The notes beneath the pieces are model-generated. The model did no database searches, was not told the DNA's origin, and worked only from the letters and a program-made list of their open reading frames with translations. Of a stretch of DNA of 64,000 nucleotides, positions 23,720-34,164 are shown piece after piece. Numbering within the stretch: the first letter of the stretch is position 1; each line of letters opens with the position of its first letter. The position numbers and the translations under genes were made by a program. The stretch covers positions 75,092,557 through 75,156,556 of the forward strand of contig CM060987.1 of NCBI GenBank assembly GCA_030765065.1. The letters run 5' to 3'. This stretch comes from Deroplatys truncata. Taxonomy: Eukaryota; Arthropoda; Insecta; Mantodea; Mantidae.

Positions 23720-25900
23720 CACAGGTTTCCTCTACAGCACCAATCATTTCAGAATAACTTAGTTTGGTTTTGTATTTTCTGTATTTAAGTATTTTTTTCA
23801 CCTATGCCTTTACTTTATTCACTTCAATTTCTTATCTTCTCTTACAACTCACTTTGTTTCATTTGCAAATCATCTTTTTCTTTTTTCAACTGTTGCAGTA
23901 CCTCAGCTTTTCTCTTTCTCTCTTCCCTCTCATATTGGTTCAGTATCTTCAATTGTGTTTTTCTGTTTTCACTCAGCAATTGCTTCTTTCTTCTTAGTGC
24001 AGGCTCCTCATGCATAACAAAGTATTTCTTGACCCATAACTATGGCATCCTCTCTACCCATATCTTGTATGACGTCCCATGTTTTTCTCAACGCTATCAG
24101 ACTCTCCTCATGAAGGTTTTTCACAAACATTTTCTTATTAACAGAAAAAAACTCCTTCGACAAAGGCATTGCCATGTGAAAAAACAAGAATAATTTTGAT
24201 AATGTGCCACACATCTTTTATATTCTTCTATGCCATTCATTTGTTTGGCATAGAAAGTGTCAAGAGGAAACATTTTCCAATCAAAATTTGAGAGCTCAGT
24301 TTAATCTGCACAAGACGCAAACTGAAGGATGGCTTGATCAGACTAAAGTGAATTTACATGATGCTTTGCCAAAAGCATTCTAACACATGTTTCAAAGTCA
24401 TTTTTGCATTGTTCTGGCTTAGTCAATATCTTTTTGGCATTAAGACAAGTAGAGACTTTGACAAAGAGGGTTTCCTCTAGATAAGTTTCCCAACAATCTT
24501 CACTAGATAGCTTTTGCCTCTAGACGCTATTTGTCCATATTCATATTCTTAAGACAAACTTCAATGAGAGATTGTCTTGCAGCTGGTCCAATCTTAACTT
24601 GTCGCAGTTTCACACAGTTGTATACATTTTCGAGATCTTATGTTTATGACCTTGTATGTAGTATTAGCATCTTCCAGAATGCTGGGTTTAATGAACCTTT
24701 CCATTAGCTCTCGGGCAAGGTTTTCAACAGCAGAATGCAGGAAAGGGAACATTGGTTTTGCATTTGGAACTCCCTCAAGAAAGGTTCAAATGCAGAAGTA
24801 ATCGCCAAGAAGAAGTGTAATTTAGGGAGCAGAAGATGATCTTGAAGAATTTCAGCAGTCTTCTTTACTGCATAAGTATCAGGCAGTTGCACATCTTGTT
24901 CTTGAAATAAGTCTTCAGGCGAGGTAAAATCTTGATAGCCCTTTCACAGGCAGCAACATTTTCAAGCCAGTGGCAAATGAAAAACTTCAAAGGAAAGGCC
25001 TTGCACTTAGTTTCATACTCGCTGTGTTGGGGAATCTTTTAACACATTGTGTATTGACTTCAAGAACTTGTCAATTTTCCAGAATGCTTCTTGGAATGCA
25101 CCATCAGACTACATGTAGACCACAAGATCCAGTATCAATTATTTCTGGATCTTCTTCACATATCTTCATTTCTTTTTGAGGAGCTCAAGAAAGGCCCAGT
25201 TTACATCTGGCCCATCCATGGACACATGTAAGATCTTTCTGTGTTCTATTTTGTCTCCAAGACACTCTTTAAAGCCTCTCCACAAGTCAGCTGCAGGCGA
25301 GTGCCCCAGAAAAGAAAAATTCCAACATCTTGATGACCTTTATTCTTATTCTCATTCCAAAAGCAAATGGCTAAATCTTGCAGCAGTTTGATATTTTGTT
25401 GAATGATTTGTCAAAACACACAATTGTGCATTATAAGTTTCAGTTCATCAGTGAGCTTGTGATGGAAGTATGGTGAGTCTAAAGTAAGCAAGGTACACAA
25501 TTTTCATCTAAGTTGCATTTATGATGCTATGTGACTGTCTTATAACATCTTCTTAAAGATACTGCCGATACCCTCCTGAGCTATGAAACTTGCTTTTGTA
25601 CTGATCACATAGATCAGAGGTGGCAAAAACGTGACTTGCGAGTCATTTTGACTCGTAGGTGCCGTTCCCTGTCTGCAACCATCCCTTGTTTTTCACTGCT
25701 GCTGAAGGATGCAGTGCGTGTTGCATATTTGGTGACTCATGGAAGGAAGTCGTTTTCGCCACCTTTGACATAGATGAACCAAGTAAGTTCTGCTGCCCTA
25801 ACATTAGTGTTAGGAAGAAATCCTAGTTTGGAGGTAGATGCGGCTGCCACAGACCTACATACGTCCTCTGCAGATGTAAGTGTAGATGTCACAGTAGGGG
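23720..25900 (-). pseudogene. hAT-like transposase relic 1
   Basis: The minus strand from about 25850 down to 23750, across many frameshifts, shows conserved blocks of a hAT-like family: ALKSVLETK (about 25270), DGAFQEAFWKIDKFLKSIHN (about 25105-25050), VKKTAEILQDHLLLPKLHFF (about 24870-24810), LENVYN.VKLRQVKIGPAARQ (about 24640-24570), and a C-terminal dimerisation-like block FFSVNKKMFVKNLHEESLIA (about 24140). In the related relic at 35.4 kb the matching block reads AAVERSFSYNK. The reading frames on the plus strand at 23764-24193 are T-rich shadows of it. A hAT MITE is inserted at 25615-25767. Confidence 0.65.
25615..25767. mobile_element. hAT-type MITE, copy 2
   Basis: A 153-bp copy of the 4053-4208 element starts CAGAGGTGGCAAAAACG and ends CGTTTTCGCCACCTTTG. 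It is flanked by a perfect 8-bp target duplication ACATAGAT (25607-25614 and 25768-25775). It interrupts the 5' part of a hAT-like relic. Confidence 0.95.
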
Positions 25901-26060
25901 CAAGTAACAGCTGATGTGGGCACCTGAAGAAACAAATTCTGTGTTATAACTATAAACTAGTTAATTTTGAAGATTGAGAAGCTAGTAACAGTGATGTGTA
26001 ATAATTTAAAATAAAGAGAGTTGGAGGTTGTTACACACATCACTAAAAGGTTCTTACTTT

Positions 26061-26103
26061 GAACATGTTTTGGGAGAACGGTTTGCTCCCATCCTCAGCA
26101 TGT
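26061..26103 (-). ncRNA. Hammerhead-ribozyme-like motif, copy a
   Basis: On the minus strand CTGAGGA (26098-26092) is followed by a stem TGGGAG/CTCCCA closing a nine-base loop and then AAAAC. This resembles the hammerhead core CUGANGA, stem II, GAAA. Penelope-like elements are known to carry hammerhead motifs. The TGA of the core is also the stop codon of the GIY-YIG frame. The GAAA box is imperfect here and stem I/III pairing is not certain. Confidence 0.4.
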
Positions 26104-26640
26104 TTCCAACTGATTTTGCCGGTTATTGTCTGGGAAATGTGTGTGGTTAGTGGTGTTCTCTGGTGCTGGGTTGATGAACTTCCAAAGGTTGCTGCATGGC
26201 AGTAGTTCAAAATTCATTAGGTGATTCCTGTATTTGACGATATGTATATTTTCCCAGATATCCAAATCATTGCTGCTGTTGATTGGTTTTAAGAGTTTTA
26301 TGTTTGGAGTGATTTCATAGTTTGAAGACCAAAAATGATCTGCTACTGCTGATTTATCCATCTGTTTTTGGTAAATGCATCTCATATGCTCTTTAAGTCT
26401 TATATCAAGATTTCTTGTGGTTCTTCCTATGTATACCAGGTTACAGTCATTACAAACTATTTGATATATACCAGCTGATTTATCGTTGGGGATAGGGTCT
26501 TTTGTTCTGTTGCATAGTAGTTTCTGTATATTATGGTTATTCTGTGGAGACAGAGTGATGTATTTCTTGAAAATACTTTGAAATTTATGATGTGTCCAAG
26601 GGTGGTAGATGAACTTTCTATATGCTTGTGGTTTTCATTG
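26095..26640 (-). pseudogene. Penelope GIY-YIG endonuclease domain, left arm
   Basis: The 26385-26095 frame gives the C-terminal 96 residues (KSAVADHFWSSNYEI...NQLETC). Upstream, in a shifted frame, lie GIYQIVCNDCNLVYIGRTTR and LKEHMR, so both the GIY and YIG elements and the conserved Arg are present. The domain nicks target DNA during Penelope insertion. The order RT then GIY-YIG is the normal one for the group. Frameshifts make it inactive. Confidence 0.85.
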
Positions 26641-26685
26641 TCTGAGTAAAGTAGTCATTTGTTGGATGTATTTCTGTCTTTCAAA

Positions 26686-27567
26686 CTTTTTACTTTCTCT
26701 ACTACGTATAGTAAGTAGGGGAAGTATTGCATTCCACCCAAAAATTCGATACCGAGATTTCACCGGAAATACATGTTTTGAGACCTCCTGAATCCAAAAA
26801 AAGCATTTTTGGAAACATGTCCGTGTGTGTGTCTGTGTGTGTGTGTGTGTCTGTGTGTGTGTCTGTGTGTCTGTGAACAGCATAACTCAAAAACGAACAG
26901 TCGGATAAGCACCAAACTTGGTATTTAGGTTCAGTATCTTCCAGAGATTCGACACGAAGGTTTTCAAGAAAATCCGCCCACCCCAGACTACCCTTTACAT
27001 GGAAGATTTTTCGAAAATTTTAATTTTCTCAAAAATGGCTCTAACGATTTTGATGAAAATATCATATGTTTAAGATAATGTCATGAGAAATGAAATGCAT
27101 ATCTCGAAATTTCCGGGAATGTCTCCAAAAGTATTCTTCATTGTGAACGACTTTTGCATAACTGGTAAACCATAAGAGATAGACAAAATTTTACTACACA
27201 AAAAATGTAGATCGCGTTAAAATACACAACTTATATCATATACATTTCTTTTGTTGAGTGAACCGTTTTCGAGATATTGCTTATTATTTCCTTAAATTTT
27301 CCAATACTTATACTTTTTCTCAAATTCGTTATTCATTTTTTGTGTCCTAGACATGCAAAGAGAATGGAATGCTCCACATAGCAACCAGCGATAAAATATT
27401 CGACTATCGCTTAAAAGCTACCATATTCCCCTTGCATCTACAAGAAAATTACCAATAAGATCGACATCTCGATATCTCGATTAACATGAAGCATATGGAG
27501 AATAAGCGTTTGTAAAAATAGATTGTACAAGAGTAGAGAAAGTCATGTGAGTGTAACACATCAGATT
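26686..27567. repeat. Uncharacterised ~880-bp interspersed repeat, copy E1
   Basis: Nearly the same sequence occurs at 40372-41262. Both copies begin CTTTTTACTTTCTCTACTAC and end in GTGTAACACATCAGATTTTTT. Near the ends lies a 12-bp inverted pair ACTTTCTCTACT (26692-26703) and AGTAGAGAAAGT (27532-27543). A (GT)n-rich segment lies at 26820-26876. It interrupts the Penelope coding sequence between RT and GIY-YIG, so it is mobile. No transposase or RT is visible; probably a non-autonomous DNA transposon. Confidence 0.75.
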
Positions 27568-28172
27568 TTTTATCTTCTTATCTATTGTTTTTTTCTGGTA
27601 TCCATTCATGGTGGCTATGTGGATAATGTGTTGGTATTCTTTCTGGTATTCCTCCTTCTCCAATGGTATATGTACTAACATGTTTGTAATGCTATTTAAA
27701 ATTGCATGTTTGTGGCTTGTAGGATTATAGCTATTGTTTTTAATATAATTTTCTGTGTGAGTTGATTTCCTGTAAATGCCAAATATTAGTTTGTTGTATG
27801 CATCATTTCTAATGATCCTGATGTCTAGGTAAGGTAATTGGCCATTTTCTTCTCTTTCTATTGTGAATTATATAGATCTTTTTTGTAAATTCAATAATTT
27901 CAAAGCATCTTCTGTAAGTTCTTTTGGAACAATAGCAAAAATATCATCTACGTACCTATACCAGGTTTTGAATAGATGTGGGAAAGATTTAGTAATATGG
28001 CATTCAAAATGGCTCATATATAGTTCTGCTAAAAATGGTGAAAGGGGGTTTCCCATAGTTAGACCTGTGGTTTGTTTAAAGATTTTATTGTGGAATGAAA
28101 AGAAATTCTGGTCCAGACATAATTTTTTTTAGTTTTAAGTAATCTTCTGTTTGTGCTCTCTGTTTGTTCAAA
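27568..28172 (-). pseudogene. Penelope reverse transcriptase, C-terminal half
   Basis: Minus strand blocks are typical of the Penelope RT: MGNPLSPFLAELYM, the catalytic YVDDIFAIV, LPYLDIRIIRN, IYRKSTHTENYI, a KHAILNSITN segment and the terminal NGYQKKTIDKKIKN. One stop lies after LNLQKRSI. The N-terminal RT part upstream is absent or degenerate at the head-to-head junction (about 28172). Confidence 0.85.
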
Positions 28173-28186
28173 AAAAAATCCAAGGA

Positions 28187-28663
28187 TTTTCAAGAAATAC
28201 ATCACCCTTCTCCACAGAATAACCACAGTATACAGAAACTACTATGCAACAGAACAAAAGACCCTATCCCCAACGATAAATCAGCTGGTATATATCAAAT
28301 AGTTTGTAATGACTGTAACCTGTATACATAGGAAGAACCAAAAGAAATCTTGAAATAAGACTTAAAGAGCATATGAGATGCATTTACCAAAAACAGACGG
28401 AAAATCAGCAGTAGCACATCATTTCTGGTCTTCAAACCATGAAATTACTCCAAACATAAAAGTCTTAAAACCAATCAACAGCAGTAATGAATTGGACATG
28501 TGGGAAAAAATACATATTGTCAAACACAGGAATCACCTAATGAATTTCGAACTACTGCCACCCAGCAGCCTTTGGAAGTTCATCAACCCAGCACCAGAGA
28601 ACACCACTAACCACACACATTTCCCAGACAATAACTGGCAAAATCAGTTGGAAACATGCTGAC
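28187..28663 (+). pseudogene. Penelope GIY-YIG domain, right arm
   Basis: This is an inverted copy of the left-arm GIY-YIG region. The open part 28378-28662 (HLPKTDGKSAVAHHFWSSN...NQLETC) is preceded in other frames by the degenerate GIY (LVYIK) and YIG (CIHRKN) segments. It shares the same stop position and the downstream ribozyme-like motif. Confidence 0.82.
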
Positions 28664-28700
28664 AATGGGAGCAAACTGTTCTCCCGAAATGCGTTCAAAG
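28657..28700 (+). ncRNA. Hammerhead-ribozyme-like motif, copy b
   Basis: CTGACAA (28659-28665) is followed by a stem GGGAG/CTCCC and then a perfect GAAA. The CUGANGA core has one change (second G to A). It is the counterpart of copies a and c. Confidence 0.4.
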
Positions 28701-28764
28701 TAAGAACCGTTTAGTGATGTAGTGTAACAACCTCCAACTCTCTTTATTTTAAACTATAAACTAG

Positions 28765-29755
28765 GTTGATTCTAAATGTGCTAAGAGGAAAGAGGTTAGT
28801 CAATACAAAATTGATCCATTCGAGATAATTTGGGTATAAAAACAGACAGCCTTCTTAAACTATAAGTTTTACGTATGATTGCATATGTATAATTCCACTA
28901 ACGATTTTTAATCTCAGAACTAGTTTCAAGGAACCTATCTTTCTCATCGCCACAATATTAACAATCATCAGAGATCTTTTTAAACATACTTTGCCAATAA
29001 CCTCATACAGTTCCAGGCTAACTGTTCATAAATTAATTTGTTATGATGTTACTTTCATCAAATAATGTTATAACAGGTTTTTAATTACAAAGAAAACAAT
29101 ATAAATTTACCTTCAACTTTCACTTTAGAAAATATTTCAAGATGTCATCATAGATCCTGTGGCATGTACTTAGCTTCAGTCATTTATCCCAAATGACTCT
29201 TCTTTGCAAAATATGAAAGACTTAGGGGAGTTTATAAGCCCTATCCTACCTGTTTGCTATCTTTATGTACCCTTATCTCAGAAAGTATTTTTTTAAGATA
29301 ACATGTTGAAACTTTTATAGGAAATATATACATATCATCTAAGTTTTTTTCTGATCTACTTTCATAACATAATGTATTTTATTAAAGATATTATTTTTTA
29401 TTAATTATGCATTTAAAATTAATCAGCAATTCATTTCTTAAAAATTTCACCAGCAATTACATTAACACCAAAGTAGATCCATAAAAGCATCAATGTTTGT
29501 ATCATCCCATAATTTAAATCAGCTACCTGGATTCATTTTTGAGAAAATAATATTAATTATTATTAATTAAATTATACATTAATATCAGAAAAAGTTAAAG
29601 AAAATACTCTTTTAATTAGAGTTACACATAAAATGCAACATGTAGCATAATTTTAAAATAAAATTTTAAATACAAATAATGCGCTTGCAACAATAAAACA
29701 TAATATATTAAATTAAAGAGGAATTTCCAAATTTTAAATTAAAAACTACACCAAA
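28765..29755. other. Very AT-rich non-coding stretch
   Basis: No gene or recognised repeat; A/T content is especially high between about 29330 and 29750. Confidence 0.3.
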
Positions 29756-29947
29756 ATTGTAACGGTTTTTATGTTGTATTTATTTAACATTATTGTAGCC
29801 CCACGTTGTGGTAGCCAATTTGTAATAACATTTTTGCTTACGTAATATGTTTTACGTAAATTATTAGAACTTGAAGATCTTATATTGTGCTGCTTTTGTT
29901 TTGTTTGGTTACATAATTTTTAACTGCCCCACGTATGGGAGCCAATT
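29756..29947 (-). repeat. Ladder of LTR-end / primer-site-like units beside element A
   Basis: Outside the 3' LTR of element A the LTR-end and primer-site pair recurs. GCCCC...GCCA units lie at 29926-29944 and 29798-29816, each followed on the plus strand by ATT and a TGTAAY LTR-end-like string (29948, 29820), and a further TGTAACGG lies near 29757. This suggests remains of a tandem LTR array rather than ordinary flanking DNA. Confidence 0.55.
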
Positions 29948-30918
29948 TGTAACGGTATTACTTATATAATTGTTATTGCTTGTGATGTTTGTGTATGTGT
30001 GTTTACTTCATGTGAAGCCATCTTGTGACGTCATTCATTTGTTCGGTTTGTAGCTCCATCTGGTGTTAGCAATTTGCGGCAGTGTTAGTGTTCGAAAGAA
30101 TGCGACTGTTATTTGATTTAATTTTTGTTTACTGTCCTCCGGCTAGCTATTATTTCTCGGTCGAACATATCTCTTGATCAGGGTTGTGTAAACGGAAAGG
30201 AATCTTTTATCCAAAAAGAACACTCATGAAGACATTTGTTTTACACATTTATTGTCGAACACGTTAACTATCACATTTATACATTGATCTTAACACTCGC
30301 CAAACTGAAACTGTTATAATAACTTCTTACTGATCACTCTTAATTTGCGTACTTCAACTTTTTGTATAATTAACCTTACAACACTTTAGATTATTCATAA
30401 TTCTGCTGCGCGTAACTTGTGAATCGATACCCGACGTTTCCGTACAAATACTTTCGACGAATTGACTGACTGAAGACGACGTGTAGTGTACACAGATTTT
30501 TGATGAACTGGACGACTTTACTTCTAACCTACTGCTTTTATACCCATACACACCGATATGCCTAAAGATTATAACTGAACTGCAATTGGCTAATAAAACG
30601 CGCCAACATTAGCGTCTATTTTAATATCCAATGAAAACCACGAATACATATTGCTTTTAGGGAGAAAATATTCCAGAAGTTTCTACCGAAAACGCGCCAA
30701 CATTACGTAACTTCCTTGTTTCCAATAATGATAAACAGCTCACCCCCCTCGCTGCATTATTGCGCTATTATTGACAGTTTCAGTAAAGCCGTATAAACTT
30801 ATTTCCCAATAATAATTACAATTAATAAACATCTGAAATCAATGTCACATGAAAATGCATATTCATATTACAATCATTATTTACATTTAGGTAATTTATG
30901 ATACAAATTACTGCATCA
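29948..30918 (-). repeat. Element A 3' LTR
   Basis: On the minus strand it starts TGATGCAGTAATTTG and ends CCGTTACA. It contains a TATA box TATAAAAG (plus-strand 30535-30542) and an AATAAA signal (plus-strand TTTATT 30248-30253), giving a plausible U3-R-U5 order. The purine-rich stretch AGTGGGGCAT lies immediately upstream, above 30918. Confidence 0.9.
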
Positions 30919-31668
30919 TATGCCCCACTAGAAACATAATTATAAATGTTTACAACTTGTTTGGAAATTTTATAATTGGGTTTTTAGTCTCCTAAATCTT
31001 GGAACACAAGCTATCACTTTCACTTTACACTTCACACGCATTTAACACACGACATATTTTTTTTTTTTTTTTTTTAATCTCACCACTACTTACTGGCTCT
31101 GGTTTAATTAATTTAGATATTAATCTGACATCATAAAGTTTTTTTTTATAGCAAATACTGTACCCTAAATTATTAAATTACTGTTACAAAAAAAATGGTT
31201 TACTTTCTTATATTGTTAACAAAAATTTATCAATTCAAGAATTTTTTGTAATTATTAAACATATTTACCAAAAATATTCACCCTTTATACAAATATATTT
31301 ACATCTCTTAAATCTAGGCACTGTTTCACATTTTCTGTTTGCTACATAAGTATTTGTTTCAATTATTTTTACCCCATTTTTGTTGTTTTGTAATTTATTT
31401 TAACAATACTCTTGGAATTGTATTTATGTACTTTTAATTTAATATCATATTAAGTTTCAATCTTTGCATTCTTAATTTTCAAATGTTGTTACAGTTACTA
31501 AAAATTTAATTTTTTTTTTTTTTTTTTAAACATTTCTCTTTTTTCTTTTATATATAATGTATTTCTCTTTTCAAATGACATATAAATAATTAACCCTCTT
31601 ACGTTCCAATACATTTCTCTGCAAGTCATCTTTAACTATCCAGCATTTACTTTACATCTCATTGCTAT

Positions 31669-32775
31669 TTACCCTCCTGGATCAAATTGTCGGTGGCTAA
31701 ACATTACTCGTAGCCTTATCCTAACCTTCAAATTTTTGTTCATGAATAACCTCTTGTATTCATATGAAATTTCATCCCATGATAACATTTGAAAACAATC
31801 TAAAGTTTCCTGAACAATACATCTTTTAACAACTTTCATTTTCAATTCATCTGCTATCTTTTTAACTTGAGAATACTCTGACAAATCTGTACTAAACTGT
31901 ACTGGACTGGAGTTTTCATTTTGAACATCTTGGTACAATTTATTTCTTTGCATTACTGTCTCATTCTGTATTTCTGATATTTCCCCTCTGAAATTAACTT
32001 GCGCCTCATTTACATCTACATTCATAACCTCTTTCATCTCTCTTAGCTCACTTGAAATACTACTCATTTGACTTCCTAACTCTGTACTTTCTACATCAAC
32101 ATGTTCATTTTTAGTATTAACCTCACTTTCTTTGTTATCTCTTTCCCTGCTCATGTCTAGCATTTTCTTTGAAACTTCCCCTATCTCACTTGCTATTATT
32201 TCCTCATTTTCATCTCTCATTTTTGGCATACTCCTATCTAGCTTCGTAACTTTCTTTTCAATTTCTTCACTGCTTTGATCTACTTTTTGCTCTAATATCT
32301 CATTCTTCCTACCAATATTTTGAATTGATTTCCTGTTTTGTTCTAAGCTCTTACCAATATCTTCCCTCAATTCTCTCTTATTCTGATCTAGTTTTTGTTC
32401 TAAACTCCTATTAATGTCTTCTCTTAATTCCCTATTATTCTTTTGCATATCTTCCCTTAATTTCTCATTATTCTTTTGCATATCTTCCCTGTTTTGATCT
32501 ATTTTCTTTTCTAATTTCTCATTAATCTTACCAATATCTTCCCTTAATTCCTTCTTAATGTGATCTAATTTTTCACCAAAATTTCTAAACATTTCCATCA
32601 TCATACCAGCATCAAAATTAATATTTCCTGCTATTCTATTTTTACTTTCTTTACTAGTATTTCCTCCCTCAAATCCTACATTGTTTGAGCTATTTTCAGT
32701 AATCTGTATTGAATTACAGCTAACTGTTACACTATCCCCTTCCATCATTGTTTCTTCAATATTATTAGTAGCCAT
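31669..32775 (-). CDS. Coiled-coil gag-like protein of element A
   Basis: A 368-residue intact frame starts ATGGCT in good context. Residues about 65-230 are a long charged coiled coil built of repeats such as REDIxKxLEQKLDQN and MQKNNxxLRED. The last 70 residues form a more globular segment (VKKIADELKMKVVKRCIVQE) ending FDPGG. Position after the LTR and primer site and conservation with element B argue for a gag-like structural protein. No zinc knuckle, protease or RT is seen and I recognise no domain. It shares clear similarity over its whole length with the 323-residue protein at 47538-48509, differing mainly in coiled-coil repeat number. Confidence 0.7.
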   Translation of the reverse strand: MATNNIEETMMEGDSVTVSCNSIQITENSSNNVGFEGGNTSKESKNRIAGNINFDAGMMMEMFRNFGEKLDHIKKELREDIGKINEKLEKKIDQNREDMQKNNEKLREDMQKNNRELREDINRSLEQKLDQNKRELREDIGKSLEQNRKSIQNIGRKNEILEQKVDQSSEEIEKKVTKLDRSMPKMRDENEEIIASEIGEVSKKMLDMSRERDNKESEVNTKNEHVDVESTELGSQMSSISSELREMKEVMNVDVNEAQVNFRGEISEIQNETVMQRNKLYQDVQNENSSPVQFSTDLSEYSQVKKIADELKMKVVKRCIVQETLDCFQMLSWDEISYEYKRLFMNKNLKVRIRLRVMFSHRQFDPGG

Positions 32776-32984
32776 TGTTTTTGTTTTCTAAAAAAAATTA
32801 CAATACTCTGACCTTTGTGATGTTGTCTGTTGCTGTTACTTTGATGTCCAGCTTCCTGCCCCTCTCTCCTAGATTATATGTCGCTTCTGCGTTGTGTTAT
32901 GATGAGTCCACGTCGTTTTGTTGTCCTGTAGTTTGGAATCTGCGTCTTGTAGATCATTTCACTGCTGCATTCGTTCCACGTCCT

Positions 32985-33105
32985 GGTTCCTTTCCTGGTC
33001 ACTCTGCTACTTTCCTGGTTATGCTGATCCTTTCCTGGTCATCGTGTTCCTTTCCTGGTCACTATGCCTCTTTCCTGGTCATCGTGTTCCTTTCCTGGTT
33101 ATCGT
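32985..33105 (-). repeat. Leader tandem repeats of element A
   Basis: About six imperfect units of 18-20 bp (plus-strand TTTCCTGGTCATCGTGTTCC and variants) lie between the primer sites and gag. A matching array lies at the same place in element B (47230-47310), so the repeat is a conserved part of the leader. Confidence 0.85.
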
Positions 33106-33125
33106 GCCCCACGTTCTGGGTGCCA
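33106..33125 (-). other. Second primer-site-like sequence in element A
   Basis: Minus strand TGGCACCCAGAACGTGGGGC, identical to the primer site of element B (47210-47229) and preceded by the same GTCGCA-AAT LTR-end string. It lies 48 bp inside the genuine primer site. Confidence 0.75.
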
Positions 33126-33172
33126 ATTTGCGACGGAAAATGGTGCTTACGTAATGTTTTTGTTGTGTGTGA

Positions 33173-33190
33173 GCCCCACGTTGGGCGCCA
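33173..33190 (-). other. Primer binding site, tRNA-Lys type
   Basis: The minus-strand sequence TGGCGCCCAACGTGGGGC lies three bases after the 5' LTR end. It is the complement of the 3' end expected of tRNA-Lys(1,2), which primes several retroelements. Confidence 0.85.
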
Positions 33191-33193
33191 ATT

Positions 33194-34164
33194 TGTAACG
33201 GTATTACTTATATAATTGTTATTGCTTGTGATGTTTGTGTATGTGTGTTTACTTCATGTGAAGCCATCTTGTGACGTCATTCATTTGTTCGGTTTGTAGC
33301 TCCATCTGGTGTTAGCAATTTGCGGCAGTGTTAGTGTTCGAAAGAATGCGACTGTTATTTGATTTAATTTTTGTTTACTGTCCTCCGGCTAGCTATTATT
33401 TCTCGGTCGAACATATCTCTTGATCAGGGTTGTGTAAACGGAAAGGAATCTTTTATCCAAAAAGAACACTGATGAAGAAATTTGTTTTACACATTTATTG
33501 TCGAACACGTTAACTATCACATTTATACATTGATCTTAACACTCGCCAAACTGAAACTGTTATAATAACTTCTTGCTGATCACTCTTAATTTGCGTACTT
33601 CAACTTTTTGTATAATTAACCTTACAACACTTTAGATTATTCATAATTCTGCTGCGCGTAACTTGTGAATCGATACCCGACGTTTCTGTACAAATACTTT
33701 CGACGAATTGACTGACTGAAGACGACGTGTAGTGTACACAGATTTTTGATGAACTGAACGACTTTACTTCTAACCTACTGCTTTTATACCCATACACACC
33801 GATATGCCTAAAGATTATAACTGAACTGCAATTGGCTAATAAAACGCGCCAACATTAGCGTCTATTTTAATATCCAATGAAAACCACGAATACATATTGC
33901 TTTTAGGGAGAAAATATTCCAGAAGTTTCTACCGAAAACGCGCCAACATTACGTAACTTCCTTGTTTCCAATAATGATAAACAGCTCACCCCCCTCGCTG
34001 CATTATTGCGCTATTATTGACAGTTTCAGTAAAGCCGTATAAACTTATTTCCCAATAATAATTACAATTAATAAACATCTGAAATCAATGTCACATAAAA
34101 ATGCATATTCATATTACAATCATTATTTACATTTAGGTAATTTATGATACAAATTACTGCATCA
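33194..34164 (-). repeat. Element A 5' LTR
   Basis: 971 bp, the same length as the 3' LTR, with the same TG...CA ends. It would drive transcription of the gag-like ORF on the minus strand. Confidence 0.9.

Larger units (their letters stand above)
25961..28751. mobile_element. Penelope-like element, head-to-head composite
   Basis: A 2.8-kb insertion is bounded by a 13-bp direct repeat AACTATAAACTAG (25948-25960 and 28752-28764). The left arm is a minus-strand Penelope-like element (RT then GIY-YIG, interrupted by an 850-bp repeat). The right arm is a plus-strand copy of the GIY-YIG end only. The outer ends are inverted copies: GAGAGTTGGAGGTTGTTACAC at left and its complement at right. Penelope-like elements often insert as such partial inverted or tandem units. 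Confidence 0.88.
29948..34164 (-). mobile_element. Gag-only LTR retrotransposon A
   Basis: A 4.2-kb element has two 971-bp direct LTRs (29948-30918 and 33194-34164) differing at roughly six positions by eye. On the minus strand the order is 5' LTR, tRNA-Lys-type primer site, leader with tandem repeats, gag-like ORF (32775-31669), AT-rich non-coding DNA, a purine-rich stretch and 3' LTR. No protease, RT or integrase is present, so it must rely on another element. No simple target duplication is seen because the 3' LTR is followed by more primer-site-like sequence. Confidence 0.9.

Noticed and set aside
23764..24193. Plus-strand Phe/Leu-rich reading frames that look like membrane segments
   Set aside because: They lie antisense to the hAT-like relic and reflect T-rich sequence.
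26635..26890. Minus-strand Thr/His/Gln-rich reading frames
   Set aside because: Produced by the (GT)n tract of the 880-bp repeat.
30354..33797. Two identical 65-residue minus frames (30354-30551 and 33600-33797) as genes
   Set aside because: They lie inside the two LTRs of element A and repeat because the LTRs do.
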